From positions 1,798,001 to 1,862,000 of the forward strand of contig CM065652.1 of NCBI GenBank assembly GCA_033220425.1: a stretch of 64,000 bases of DNA. The letters are read 5' to 3'. The position numbers and the translations under genes were made by a program. The notes beneath the pieces were generated by a model. That model saw only the letters and a list, made by a program, of their open reading frames with translations, had not been told where the DNA came from and made no database searches. This stretch comes from Lepraria neglecta. Taxonomy: Eukaryota > Ascomycota > Lecanoromycetes > Lecanorales > Stereocaulaceae. Positions 46,792 through 58,332 of this stretch are shown here, piece by piece (within the stretch, counting starts at the first letter, position 1; every line of letters starts with the position of its first letter).

Positions 46792-47338
46792 TTAAGATGT
46801 CAAGTTATCATACGAAGGCAGCGCTGAAGCTTGAATATGGCTATCATGAGTACTGCTCACAATCTTCTTTAGACCAAGTCGAGGAGACACTGAACCGCCG
46901 AGACGAATGAAACTACAGGTCTCTTGCACAACTACCCAATTTTGCTCGCCATCATGAATACATGCCTCAACCCTAGCAATATTTCCAAGGTCTGACCCTA
47001 ATTGTTACCCATGAGTCCTTTGCTTTAGCGGTATCTCCGTCAGTCAAGACAATCTCGACAGCCCCCACCTCTGACTTGTTCACATCCGTTGTTTTCACGT
47101 ATCTTTAGGATCTAAACATTTCGTGAGCTTCAACTGCAGATGAAAGGCACATCACAATACCAGCGTCGAGGCGTGGAAATGGAGTAGACACGTACTTCAC
47201 ATCGACATATGCGTGTTTCACCGTCGTGGGCAACTCAGAAAAGCCGACAGTGTTCTTGGCATACTCGTCAACCGAATTTCTGACAGATTGTTGTTGGTCC
47301 TCAGGGGATTTGGGATTGAAGGTAACTTCGTAAGGCAT
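46792..47338 (-). CDS. Hypothetical protein, possibly frame-broken
   Basis: Exon 1 is 47338-47196 (starts MPYEVTFNPKSPEDQQQS) and exon 2 starts at 47102 after a 93-nt intron (gtacgt...taaag), giving DVKYVKTTDVNKSEVGAVEI. The frame then has to shift by one base near 46995 (between KDSWVTIR and DLGNIARVEACIHDGEQNW) to continue to the TAA at 46794-46792. The continuation is protein-like, so the shift is either a small lesion or a missed splice. The family is not recognised. The 3' end is 47 bp from the stop of the MSS51-like gene, on the opposite strand. Confidence 0.45.
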
Positions 47339-48629
47339 TGTGGAGGAATATACGGCTGGCTTTGGAATTAGGATTTGAATTGGTTGTTGATTGCACAGTC
47401 GATGGTGCTGGTGTTTGACCTTATTTGTTCCGGAAGTCACTTGGTTATATATTCACATTGAGGGAGCTTTCTTCATCTGGCAAATGTTTTTTCACCCAAG
47501 AGACAAGGGTCCGTCAAGCGGCAATCGTCTAATTCTGCTTCAGCCAGCCACTCACCATTTCAGCTGAACCCTCCGACTCGCTGACAGAATTGCAAGTCGT
47601 ACAGGGAAACGTGGTCTGGACCACCAAAATCAGCATGCGGTGTTCAGATGCCAGCCGAGCCATGGTCTGGCCAAGTCACACTGCATCAACGAATTGTCCG
47701 GACCGCTAGCATATGGATGCATGTGCACCAAACCACTTTGAATCGAAGTCTAGACCATGATCAAACGTTGATGGCTAGGTGAGTCTCCGTGGAGAGAGCT
47801 GTCCTTGGGTCAATCATACCACTTCGCCGACACTTCGGGACATTCGACGGCGTGCTTTTGGGATCTCGGTCTGCTGCTCAACTCAAGCCGCCAGGAAGTG
47901 GCTGGCTGAAATCGAGACAATGTGGTTCTGGGCCTTGACTTGGTTTTCGGTCTTCTATGCCGATACCCGCGAGTTGCTAGAACAGTCACATCTGGGCTTC
48001 TTGGACCTTGAAGTGGAGACAGAGACCTGGACGTCTTGCCGCTAGTTCCAACAGGTCCTGCAGGTGAGGGCCTTCCAGCTAGTCACAAAGCTTCCAGACC
48101 TCTATTGTCTCCGAAAAGAGGATTCGTGCGCTGTTCGTCAGGACTAATAAAGTCGTTGATGTGGAGTTGACGTTGGAGCGTAACGGTAAAATGGCCTATT
48201 CTTCTTGAGTAGTGGTGCCGAGACTAAGATGTAGCTAAAGGTGACTAGATGGGCGGCGTCGAAGCTATAATAGGTGCCGAAGCCTGCCGAGTGCGTGCAT
48301 GAAAGCTTGGTAGTTATGTCGGAAAAGGCCCACTGCAAGCTCTAATACAGTCTATCACTGCCTAGCTTTGCAAGACATGGTCACGGAGAGGGAATCCGGC
48401 ACTAGCGTTGCTTCAGCTCAATGTCGGCATGTGGCTGATGGGATCTTGTTCCAGATTCGCACAGGCCCGTGGCTCCAGAGAATTTTGGGAGAGAAGTTGT
48501 ATTGATCAATGTCGCGTCAGGTTGTCTGGAAGAACTGGTGCCCTTGGGATTTCGTGAACGTTTGCGTCGACGACTTGCTACCATAAACTCTGGATCACTA
48601 CAGCTACTTCGAAGCTAGTCGACTTGAGG
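47339..48629. other. Gene-free stretch
   Basis: Promoter side of the hypothetical gene and of the lectin relic. The 60-90 codon frames on both strands have no motifs. Confidence 0.45.
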
Positions 48630-49673
48630 ATGGCTTTCTACCAGTCATCACGCAACGTCAAATTAGACGACGGTCAATATCTATTTGCTGAATGCGAAAA
48701 CATTGGACACGCATGGGATCACTCTGTATTTCCCTTGAATGACTGCCTTGGCAATATGAACGGACAGTTCCAATGGGTCGGACATGGATTCAAGCAGTCA
48801 GCCAGGAATGTATCCCTTCGTGATGGTCGATCTCTCCAGGCCGAGCTATGCAACATGTGGGGCGGATGGGGTGCAACATCCATTGATCTTGGACCATGCA
48901 TTAGCAACGATGACGGCAACCTCCTATCTAAGGACGACAAAGTGGAATACCTTGCAGATGACATTTGGAATGGTGCGAACTACTATCTCGTAAATGAGGC
49001 ATCAGGTACTTGTCTTTATCTAGACGGTGGTCAGTCTTGTTTGATCCTGCTGGCTCAATCATCTACTGACTTTTCCCCAAGGTAACCGAAATAACGGCAC
49101 AAAGGTACAGGGTTGGGGTTTCATATTTGGTAACCAAAATCAAATGTGGACTCTAGATAAAGTGGACGGAGGTTCTGCATTGTCATCCTGGACTCTTTGC
49201 AACCGAGGATCTGGCATTAAGTATATAGCGCTCCGGTATGTAGAATAAAATGGCCACTCCCGCTTACAAAATCTGCCATAGCCTATCTGGACCTCAAAGA
49301 TGGAAGCTCGAATAATGGCACGCAAGCGCACGCGTGGCAGCTGTCCTGGGGATCTAATCGAACAAATCAAAAGTGATACTTAGTTGCTCAAGCAGGCAAT
49401 AATCTTTCAACCTTTAGGTATATTCTGAATAGCAACTTGTTGCAGATGTATCATCAGTAATACTAACCACTTGACCAAACAGGCTTCAGAATGCTAGTGC
49501 ACACACCCGTCTTGATCTTTTCGCGGGTGGTAGATCCAATGGGTAAGGCCCGGTGATAAATTTAGTACAAGAGAGAACATCCACTGATTTCCTTTGCTCC
49601 CTTTAGAACCCAGATCCTATGCTACCACAATGAGAACAATTCCAATCAGAAGTGGCGATTGCAGCGCGCCTGA
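48630..49673 (+). pseudogene. Cyanovirin-N-like / ricin-B-like lectin, disrupted
   Basis: Exon 1 (48630-49029) encodes a CVNH domain: two similar halves, each with an SxRNV(K/S)LxDG-like start, a Cys pair and an (F/I)xLxxC(L/I)xN motif. A ricin-B-like beta-trefoil follows in small exons: GNRNNGTKVQGWGFIFGNQNQMW (first QxW-like repeat, exon from 49082), YLDLKDGSSNNGTQAHAW (second), and LDLFAGGRSNGTQI...NQKWRLQRA (third, 49493-49540 and 49617-49673). Two faults are visible. TGA at 49374 stands where the second repeat should have its Trp, and the splice phase between the exon ending near 49235 and the next one does not match. Both modules bind carbohydrate. The gene as read makes a truncated lectin. 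Confidence 0.7.
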
Positions 49674-49810
49674 GGAACTCATCGAACTTGGACATAATTG
49701 TAATTAGTTCTATAGCTCAAAGTCTTCCAAGCAAGTCTTGATTTACGGGGCCGACAATCTCTCCAAGGCACCGCCTCCTAACCTAGTTGAAATAGCGTCT
49801 TTGATCTTTT

Positions 49811-50570
49811 TCTCTAACGTAGCAACATAGCTATTGCCAGCGAAGACCTTATCATCTGCGAGCAAAACTGGATGACGCAGCGGAGACTGTTGTCGCGAGT
49901 CGACGAATAGTTAGGATCGATGACACCGTGCTTCAGGGTGATCAGTCCTTCCCATAGTTCAGGCTCCTTTTCTGGGATACCTATCACACGCTTGCATTCG
50001 ACGTCAAACTCGTCAGCTACAGTTGTGGCCTTCACTTTGAGTGGCAGAATTGCTGCTCCAGCCAGCTGTACCGTCATCGTCAGCTTATAGAACGTCTCAT
50101 AACGTCCGAGTACGGTCGACTGGCGTGCTAAATTGTCTTTCAAACTGTTCCACGCATTCTGAACGTTGTTGGCTAACTGCCTTTTCGTGTCGGCTTCAAA
50201 GAAGCGCAAAATGGCGTTCCCAGCATCCTAATATCTATCAGCATTTTGAGTGAGTACGCGTTTTCTGGGGTTTGCTCTCGTTCTGGCTTGAAGTTGCAAT
50301 AGCGACGTCAGACCTAAGCTTCGATTTGCGCTCTCGAAGCCCGTTGTACTCGCTCTTACGATCGTCCATGACATTGCGAATAGCCTTCCGCTGGGCTTCG
50401 AGAGTCCGGTAACGATCACGAAGAGTGCGAATAAAACGGTCTGCTTTATCACATAGTTTCATACAATCTCCAGCGCTGGTGACAAGGTCGTGTACGTTTG
50501 CTTTCCCACAGCGGAAAGATCAGAAAATGTTTGGACAGACTCCGCAAGCGCAGCAACTACTATCTGGGTA
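49811..50570 (-). CDS. Coiled-coil hypothetical protein
   Basis: Two minus-strand blocks, about 50515-50238 (KLCDKADRFIRTLRDRYRTLEAQRKAI, strongly helical and charged) and about 50227-49811 (NAWNSLKDNLARQSTVLGRYETFYKLT), are separated by a ttag acceptor at 50228. The donor could not be fixed: candidates give an intron of about 30 nt or the wrong phase. Upstream text (VVAALAESVQTFSDLSAVG) is also protein-like but out of frame by one base near 50510. It may be one gene with unresolved introns or a decaying one. I do not recognise the family. Confidence 0.4.
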
Positions 50571-50804
50571 TAAATTTTAAAAGTACACCAACCGAAAAAA
50601 GATCCGGGTCTCCGGAACTAATGAGATCTACAGATATTGGGCCCAAAATAGGCTAGATTAGCTCATTTAGGTTCTTGCTAATTTTTACGCTAAGTTCGAC
50701 TTATTCTGGGAAACTCTTGTAATTTGGACATGTCTCACAGTACGGCGTGGCAGTGGCAGAGGCAGAGTTAAGTCCATTTTAAAAGGGCGCCAACCGCGGT
50801 AGAT

Positions 50805-52241
50805 ATGGTGTTTAGACACTTTCGACTGCCCAACATGCATGGACCAGCTATTGTAAAGGACCTGAACGACTATCTAGATGTTTTCGGACAACAGCCATTA
50901 CTCAACATATATACTCAGATATGCTTTTGCTTTTCAGTGGCCGATGCTTCCTCACATTCAGCAATCATCAACACATTGACGAATGGTCTCGAACGACTAT
51001 CCGCGAGCTTTCCATGGCTAGCAGGCAAGGTCGTCAACGAAGGTTCAGGCGAAGGCAATTCAGGCATCTTCAAGATCAAACCATTGGAGAAAATTCCTCG
51101 TCTGGTCGTGAAAGATCTCAGGCATGACTCCTCAATACCAACAATGGACGCCTTCAGACGAGCCAACTTCCCCTTCAGCATGCTAGACGAAGCCATCATT
51201 GCACCTCGCAAAACCCTCCCAGGAAGCTCCGACGAATCCGCATCAGACTCAACACCAGTCTTCCTCCTCCAAGCCAATTTTATCACCGGCGGCCTCCTGC
51301 TTACCTTCGTCGGCCAGCACAACACAATGGACATGACTGGCCAAGGTCAGATCATCCATCTCTTCTCAAAAGCTTGCCGCGATGAACAATTCACAAGCGA
51401 AGAACTGTCATCCGGCAACCTTGCCCGCCGCAACCTCGTCTCCTTACTCGACGATTCCTACAAACAAGGCTCCGAGCTCGCTCGTCAGATTGTGAAACCC
51501 ACTCCATCTCATCCCATCTCCAACGGCACCAATGGCCACCCAGCACCACCTCCCCCTCCAAAATGCACCTGGACCTACTTCACCTTCCACCCCACCTCGC
51601 TCACCGCTCTGAAATCACTCGCCACAAAAACTATCACCCTCCCCTCAGGCTACATCTCTACCGACGACGCCCTCAGCGCCTTTATCTGGCAATCCGTCAT
51701 CCGCGCCCGCCTCCCCCGCTTAAATCCCACAGCTGAGTCAACATTCGCCCGCGCTGTCAATGTACGGCATTATCTGGATATTTCACAGATGTACCCGGGA
51801 CTTATGCAGAATATGACGTATCATACGTACACGCTTCAGAAGCTGGTTGAGGAGCCGTTGGGCGGTGTCGCATCACAGCTTCGTTCGGCTTTAGACCCCA
51901 AAACATCGAATCTAGAGTACAACACCCGTGCCCTTGCAACCTTCCTCAACCGCTCACCAGACAAAAACATCATCTCCTTCACAGCGACGCTGGACCTATC
52001 AGCGGACATCATGTTCAGTTCGTGGGCGAAGTTAGACTGTTATGAACTTGATTTCAATCTTGGATTGGGCAAACCTGAGGCAGTGCGGAGACCGCAATTT
52101 GAGCCCGTCGAGAGTTTAATATATTTGATGCCTAGGACGCTGGACGGCGAGATTGCGGTTGCGATTTGTTTGAGGGATGAAGATATGGAGAGGTTGAGGG
52201 CGGATGAGGAGTTTGCGAAGTATGGGAGGTATATCGGGTGA
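50805..52241 (+). CDS. BAHD/TRI101-type O-acyltransferase
   Basis: A single exon of 478 codons. The catalytic HxxxD is HNTMD at residues 172-176 and the structural DFGWG-like motif is DFNLGLGKPEAVRRP near residue 425. The overall pattern resembles trichothecene 3-O-acetyltransferase-like and other fungal BAHD enzymes that move acyl groups from CoA to alcohols or amines of small molecules. The N-terminal half has a Gly/Ser/Asn-rich loop around residues 78-88 and a Pro run near residue 250. No tailoring or synthase partner lies nearby, so no product can be named. No lesions. Confidence 0.85.
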   Translation: MVFRHFRLPNMHGPAIVKDLNDYLDVFGQQPLLNIYTQICFCFSVADASSHSAIINTLTNGLERLSASFPWLAGKVVNEGSGEGNSGIFKIKPLEKIPRLVVKDLRHDSSIPTMDAFRRANFPFSMLDEAIIAPRKTLPGSSDESASDSTPVFLLQANFITGGLLLTFVGQHNTMDMTGQGQIIHLFSKACRDEQFTSEELSSGNLARRNLVSLLDDSYKQGSELARQIVKPTPSHPISNGTNGHPAPPPPPKCTWTYFTFHPTSLTALKSLATKTITLPSGYISTDDALSAFIWQSVIRARLPRLNPTAESTFARAVNVRHYLDISQMYPGLMQNMTYHTYTLQKLVEEPLGGVASQLRSALDPKTSNLEYNTRALATFLNRSPDKNIISFTATLDLSADIMFSSWAKLDCYELDFNLGLGKPEAVRRPQFEPVESLIYLMPRTLDGEIAVAICLRDEDMERLRADEEFAKYGRYIG

Positions 52242-53132
52242 CAAATAGTGAGAGGTGAGAAGAGCTGTGGCAATATGTAATTGTGATGGCAAGGACGAGG
52301 ATCTTGACCAAATGCGAGATCGAATCGAAAAGGTCAGCCAAGGACATAGGCAAGGTGTTGTCAGCGTACATAGCCATACCGCATCATCCCATATGCCGTC
52401 GTGTTGGTGTCAACAGACTAAGTAGGAGGGCGTCTATGTGTAGACCTACTTTCGATCATGCTCTTTCGTAACTCCCTGTGAAGTTAACGAATTCACTGTC
52501 TTGACGAACCAAGGAGGACGCTGGTGCTGTATGGCGTTATCTGACGGTACATTGGACAGAGCTCCAACATTCCAAAAATCTTTGATTTAGCTTACCAATT
52601 GAGGTCTTGCAGTGAAAGTGCCTTGCTCGTTCTTGCTTGTTTGTTGAAAGAAATAGCGAATAAGGCGATTGCGTGGGACATCTTCTTCTTGCGCGAGAAA
52701 GAATAGTCAGACTCAGTTGTCATTGATTGAGGGGAATTTGATCAGCTGTTTGGGTGAGACCTTGCAATTGCGTCGCTTAGTTGCGTTTGCTATTGAAAGC
52801 CTGCACCTGTCCATGCAAGATTTGGTGGAGGCCTATAATTTCTATCTGTGCTGTCCTGCTTGGATCAGATGGCGCAGAGTAAGCCTAGTAGTCGCCAGAG
52901 ATGGAATTGTCGAGCTTTAAGGACCGAAACCAGACGCACGCTTAATTAAGGCGACTTGATCAGACGTGCGTTGTCGAGTTGAGAGAGTCTTATTCATCGC
53001 GAGCTCATTGAAGTCAGCGGCTGTCTAGATTTCTGTCAAAGCATAGTGAGCAAAGAAAAGGCCTGCAGGTCAGTCTAGTTCCTTCGTATTTTGATGCTCT
53101 CATATCGGGCAAGGTATCTTCCCAGCCATAAT
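52242..53132. other. Intergenic between BAHD gene and recombinase relic
   Basis: 3' flank of the acyltransferase. An 83-codon plus-strand frame (52669-52920) has no motif. No gene supported. Confidence 0.45.
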
Positions 53133-53770
53133 CTAAAGCTCGCTAGTGAAATTTTGCTTGGGTTTTTGTTTGTTCACCACCAGACCTTCCACGGTGAGAA
53201 CCTTACGCACCCACTGGCACTGTTAGACACCGAAGAAGGCATTTAAGGACGGGCAGAGCAACTCACATCGTACACCTCATCCCTCTCTTGCTCGTTCGTG
53301 TCTGTCCCGGTCACGCGAGTGAAACCGGCAAAAAACCACTCCGCCACCGTGTTGATCGAATCGACGGTGGGCTTGTTGGACAATTGAGGGCGACTGGTAG
53401 CGACGTAGAAGCGTAGAAAATCCTTCACCGTCGCCAGGTCAGGCGCTTCGGCACCTAATCGTAAGCAACGCTGGCGAGCTACATCTTCATCGGGAAGGGG
53501 CAAATCACACTGGGAAGACTCCCGTTACATCTCGGCAAGATGCCATCTGGTCGAAGCGCGTCAGCAATTGGCCTGCCTTGCAACTCGGGAAGATGACATC
53601 TCCTCTTACAGGACGTGTCGTTGAAGTGTTGCATCTTGCTCCTTTCTGGTCTTTTTCACGTGTTTCTCCCGACCTTTGACTTAGTCGCGGTCTTTGTGTG
53701 CCCCTCTCTTGTAGCCATTGGCTTCGGCCTGAGCAATCAGCTCTTGAGCGGTGACTCGTCGTCGGCCCAT
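53133..53770 (-). pseudogene. Decayed DUF3435/FluG-type recombinase relic
   Basis: One minus-strand frame starts MGRRRVTAQELIAQAEANGY (ATG at 53770-53768) and is broken by four stops before continuing PLPDEDVARQRCLRLGAEAP, TVKDFLRFYVATSRPQL and VDSINTVAEWFFAGFTRVTGT. After a GT-AG intron it reads WVRKVLTVEGLVVNK and ends at a TAG (53135-53133). This is the N-terminal arm of the fungal FluG/DUF3435 proteins, a tyrosine-recombinase family that includes captains of giant Starship elements as well as many solo relatives. The catalytic C-terminal half is missing. Three stops are TAA and one is TGA, consistent with C-to-T change. Confidence 0.65.
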
Positions 53771-54389
53771 CTGGAGGAGGGCAAGAGGGGGAATGGAGTT
53801 TGTGGGCAAGGGAACGAGCAGGATTCGTAGACGTGGAATGTTAGACAAGAACGGCTGGCGAACGTCATGTAGGATGAAGGCCAGCCCAACAAGTAGAGGG
53901 AGAAGATAGTCGTCGCGAGAGAAACCGATGGAACACGCACGCAACATATAGCCACGCACTCGCTCTCTCACTCTCACTCTGCATCAAGTCCTGGACCACG
54001 GGGCCAGCCAGAGCGAGCCATCCTGCGGTTGGCTAGGCGCCAAAACAGGGACCCCCTAGTCGACGAGGACTGGATTGCATTGCTGAATGGGGCCGACGAG
54101 GTAGAAAGGACAGGATGGTGTAACGGCCTCTCCAGTGCCCGGGGCTTCTGCAATTGCACAATATAATAATCTCCCGGCTTGCGCTATATCCAAAACACCG
54201 TGAGCATCCAGCAAAGCTTGCTCCTTGCTGAAGCAAATCACGGAAGTCTACAGTTTGATGTGATATTCCTGCATCTACTGTCGCCCCAGGAGCCGTAGTG
54301 ATTTGGCTATTCAGGAGCCACTTTGAGATGGAAAACATCCATCAAGCTGAAGAGGCCAGGTTTGCTTCAGCAAAAGAGGCTCAAATCCT
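53771..54389. other. Gene-free stretch between two relics
   Basis: No protein motif is visible. Short frames on the minus strand overlap the flank of the recombinase relic. It may be part of dead mobile DNA. Confidence 0.4.
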
Positions 54390-55560
54390 AGCAGCTGGTT
54401 TATACCTTTCCTCGTCTAGAGGTATCCTTACTAATAAACTTAGTAAACAAAGACCGTAATGGCAGAGAGAAGCTATCCGCAGCACTAGGATTTGAAAATA
54501 GAGTCTCTTCTTCCTCAGTACTTCGAACCCTGCGTAGATATGGCTTCAAAAACATTAAAACCACAAAGAAACCAGGCCTTACACCTGCTATAATAGAAGC
54601 CCGCTATTAATTTGCTTTACGCTTCCAGTATTGGATAATAGAAGATTGCAAAAAAGTAATCTAGACTAATAAGGCGTCCGTTTGCTTAGGATAACGCCGT
54701 AGCAAAGTTAGAATATAGAGAACTTCGCGGGAAAAATATAACGTAACATATACGCGGCGGCGGTAGGGAGGCTTTATAGAGTTTATATTCTAGGGCTGTT
54801 TTATATATAGAAAGAATCTAAGGCGTATATAGACGCTATGAATAAGATTTAGAGCCAAAGCTCAAAGCTAAATAGGAACTTGAGACGGCAATAAGAATAA
54901 GACTAATGAATATAGGTAGTACTAAGCCTACTTGGAAATAGGACTGAAAGTACGGCAAATCGTCCGAAACGCAAAGAAGGGAGGTATCGACTGGTACTGC
55001 TATCAAATAATTATTCTACTGAAGAAGCTTATCCTATTTGCTAAAGTATGTAGCCCTAAGGCAGAAGATAAGGCTCCTTCGTATACGTCTAAGTACCAAA
55101 ATCAGATATTCCTGGACGCTAACGTCCTCCGCCTTATGTGGTGCGGTAATTCCCCGGATCTGAATGCTATAGAACCGTGTTGGTGGTGGATGAAGAGGCG
55201 TATAACTCGCAAAGGCTGCCCGCGGACTAGGGCGATTCTGACTAAAGTCTAGACGCGCTGTTGGGAAGAAGAACTTAGCCAGAAGCATATCCAATCGTGG
55301 ATTGAGCGCCTCCCACGTCATATTGCTAATGTTATAGAATTGCGCGGTGGGAACGAGTATAGGGAGGGCAGGGAGGAAGGCGAATGGTCTGATATACGTC
55401 TATATATCCCTACAGAGCGTCAGCAGCGGTATAAGGGTCGGAAGTAAGGCTACAGACCCAATAGCAATTATGATAGGAGCTTGAATGCTGGTATTGGTGT
55501 CTAAATAGATAGTTGCTATTAGTTGAAGAAGTTAGAGTTGTTGGAGTGCAAAAAAAAGGT
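54390..55560 (+). mobile_element. Decayed Tc1/mariner-type transposase
   Basis: Plus-strand readings show LRRYGFKNIKTTKKPGL (N-terminal helix-turn-helix region), GLKVRQIVRNAKKGGIDWY, IFLDANVLRL and NSPDLNAIEPCWWWMKRRI near 55150-55200, the hallmark of the last part of a Tc1/mariner DDE domain. Many stops interrupt it. Several are TAG where Trp is expected (as before TNKASVCLG) and others are TAA or TAG that could come from Gln. This fits repeat-induced C-to-T change on both strands. Clear terminal inverted repeats were not found. It is non-functional as read. Confidence 0.75.
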
Positions 55561-55747
55561 GTATTATGTTCGTAATACATTGAACTAAGGGCACTGAGTG
55601 CGCACTTAATAGAAACGACTTAATGGGTATGCCACGGATTCAAGACTTTTGGTGTCAATCTCCGTAGCCATGTGGAGGGTTTTGCTTATGGAGGGTTTCG
55701 TTGGAAAGGAGACGCTTGAGCACATAAAATTTTTGAAGTTTTAAAAT

Positions 55748-55765
55748 TCAGCCCTATAGGGCTGA
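55748..55765. repeat. 18-bp perfect palindrome TCAGCCCTATAGGGCTGA
   Basis: A perfect inverted repeat. The same word with one base changed (TCAGCCCTGTAGGGCTGA) is part of the inverted-repeat elements at 14713-14730. It lies between the transposase relic and the FunK1 gene. Confidence 0.7.
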
Positions 55766-55945
55766 CGGCAGGGGATTTTGACGGTTGGCCCTTCTAAATC
55801 AGACGCGTCGCGAGGGCAACACGTCCTTGTCCTTTTCTCACTTTTCCCACTCACTTACATCCACCTCCTCCTGGACATTATAATCGCAACACTTTTATTA
55901 TTACCGTGCTAAGGTAGTCTGTTGGCTCATGCGAACTCTCGCACG

Positions 55946-58332
55946 ATGAGTTCCCTTTCCGATGCGGACATTGTAGCGAAGAACCCAATTGGAAATGGCT
56001 TGGATCTGTTTCGCGGTCTTTTTGAAGCGAAATGCAAAGATCTCCGTATCTCTGGGTTCCGACTGTTGGTGAAAAACTCTGCTACAGGCAAGTTCAGCAA
56101 CCTCTAGCCAACATTAAGCTAATTTGTGTAGACGCCAGATATTTCGCAGTCGAGCTCATTCTAGCACTGCGATCCATCCCGCTAACTCATGACCTTCCAT
56201 CCCGCATCGGTCACGGAACTCTTCCAGAACAACTTCTTGATCTGGTGTCTCAAATTAGGTCTAGGGAGTTGGACGTCCGATTGATTATCCCACTCTTTGA
56301 GACAGTAGAAAGCAACGCATCCGACCTAGAGATTTACAACGCACTCTTCGCGCTCGTCACTCGACCGGCCACTCCTCCCCGTCCGCTGCCATACCTCGCC
56401 CAAACCCCAGTGGTGCGCAACACAAGCACCCTCATCAACACGTCGGAGCACAGAAAATTCGTGGATAATGTACTGAAGGGAGAGCTAGGCTCTCTCCACG
56501 TTGGCGTCCCTGGCTTTTATGATGCATTCTTTGGGGGAATAGCAGGCCTTGAGGCAGTGGCCGAGGCTGCCTTCGAGATGTGCAAGGGCGGGAACAATCC
56601 ACTGTACAGTGAGGCAGGTGGCTGGTGCGAGTGGCCGAAAAGCGCAAAGGAAGACGAGGTCTTGAAATGGTTCGCAAAGCTGGTCAACATGCTGGTGGAA
56701 TTTGCAGAAGTCCACGGATGGGCCCCGAATACTCGACGAAAGCTCTTAGCACTGCCCAACCAGCCGTTGCAGGGTTCTACAGCAGAACGTAAGCTAGATG
56801 TCGGTTTTGTGGACGACCGGGAGGGCAGCAAAGATATACCCCATTGGTCGCATGTCCTCGTGCCGGGAGAGCTGAAGAGCAATCCAGACAATGACATACC
56901 CTCCAAGGCATGGTTTGATCTGGGGAGATATGCGAGGGAGGTGCTCACCGCTCAAGACACTCGTCACTTTGTCCAAGGCTTCACCCTTTGCGGATCTACC
57001 ATGCGGCTGTGGCAGTATGACCGGATAGGAGCCATCGCGTCTTTGCCGTTTGATATCAACAAAGATGGACTCCAGTTTGTCTCGGCGGTATTAGGGTACC
57101 TCAGCATGAATAAGGAGCAGCTGGGATTTGACCCCACAATTTTACAATCAGGGGGGAAACAATACATTGAGATCGTACGCAACGATCGGAGGGAGTGTCT
57201 CATCATCGATGAGCTCATGAAGCGGGCGCCTTGTGTCGCCGGTCGGGCAACAACTTGCTGGAAAGCACATCGTGAGGGGGATGAGTCGCAGAAGCCCCTT
57301 GTCATCAAAGATTCTTGGCAGTACCCGGAGCGCGACGAAGAAGGCGAATTGCTGCGTGAGGCGACAGAGAAGGGTGTGATCAACGTGGCGAGATACTATC
57401 ACCATGAGACGGTTCGCGTCAACGATAAAGACGACGACATCCTCGACAATGTCCGCAAAGGGCTAGACATCACGACAGCGACAAACTACAAACCAGAGCG
57501 CTCGATGACGCCTGTGAGCATGGCTCAAATTCAAGAGCTTACAAGACAAAGCCGAAACACCAGCAAGAAGAGGTCATTAAGCCTTACCGACTCCCCACTG
57601 CCGCCCAGCAAGCGCACCGGCACGAGCTCTCCGACCAAAGGCGGGATAAGTCCCCCAATGTGGAATCGAGTGCATCGTCGCGTAATCACCCGTGACTATG
57701 GGAAGCATCTCTACAAAGCAAGCTGTCCGGCCGCCCTGCTTACTGCGCTATTGGGTTGCATTGAAGGATACGAGTCTTTACACACGCGGACCGGCATGAT
57801 CCAATGTGACATCTCGACAGGCAACCTCATGATGAATGAGGACGATGGGAATCCTTCTTGGCCCTCATTCTTAATCGACCTTGATCTTGCGATTAAAGAA
57901 CAGCGGCTGGAGTCTTCGGGAGCAAAAGGTAAGACCGGCACGAGAGCGTTCATGGCCATAGGAGTGCTCTACAACGAGAAGCACTCTTTCAGACATGATC
58001 TAGAGTCATTCTTCTGGGTGCTTTTCTGGATATGCATTCACTATAACGGTCCAGACAAGGAGAGCAGAGTTGTCCCGGATTTTGAGGAGTGGAATTATAT
58101 GGACGCGAATCAGCTGGCTAGGTCGAAGAAGGGAGAGGTAGCTGATGGAGGAGATTTTATCAGCAACGCAGAGCAGAACTTCACCTCGTATTACCAACCA
58201 TTGATCCCATCGGTCAACAGCCTGCGGAAGGTGGTATTTCCAGGTGGTGCGAGGTGGAAGGTAGATGACACAGGATTATATTCCCAGATGAAGGAGAGTC
58301 TTCTGGAATCGCAGAAGGACCTGAAGGTATAG
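55946..58332 (+). CDS. FunK1 family protein kinase
   Basis: Exon 1 is 55946-56087 and exon 2 is 56132-58332. The 44-nt intron has a GC donor (gcaagt) and a gtgtag acceptor, giving about 780 residues. The large N-terminal region includes VLVPGELKSNPD, typical of FunK1 proteins. The catalytic loop reads MIQCDISTGNLMM, with Cys in place of the Arg of HRD and Gln in place of His. The metal-binding motif is DLD (LIDLDLAIKE), and RHDLESFFWVLFWICIH marks the C-lobe. FunK1 kinases are abundant in mushrooms and Pezizomycotina. Substrates are unknown. The gene is intact although it starts about 180 bp from the repeat at 55748. Confidence 0.85.

Noticed and set aside
53133-55560. A complete Starship element
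   Set aside because: The captain-like gene is truncated and broken, and no element ends or target-site duplication could be identified.
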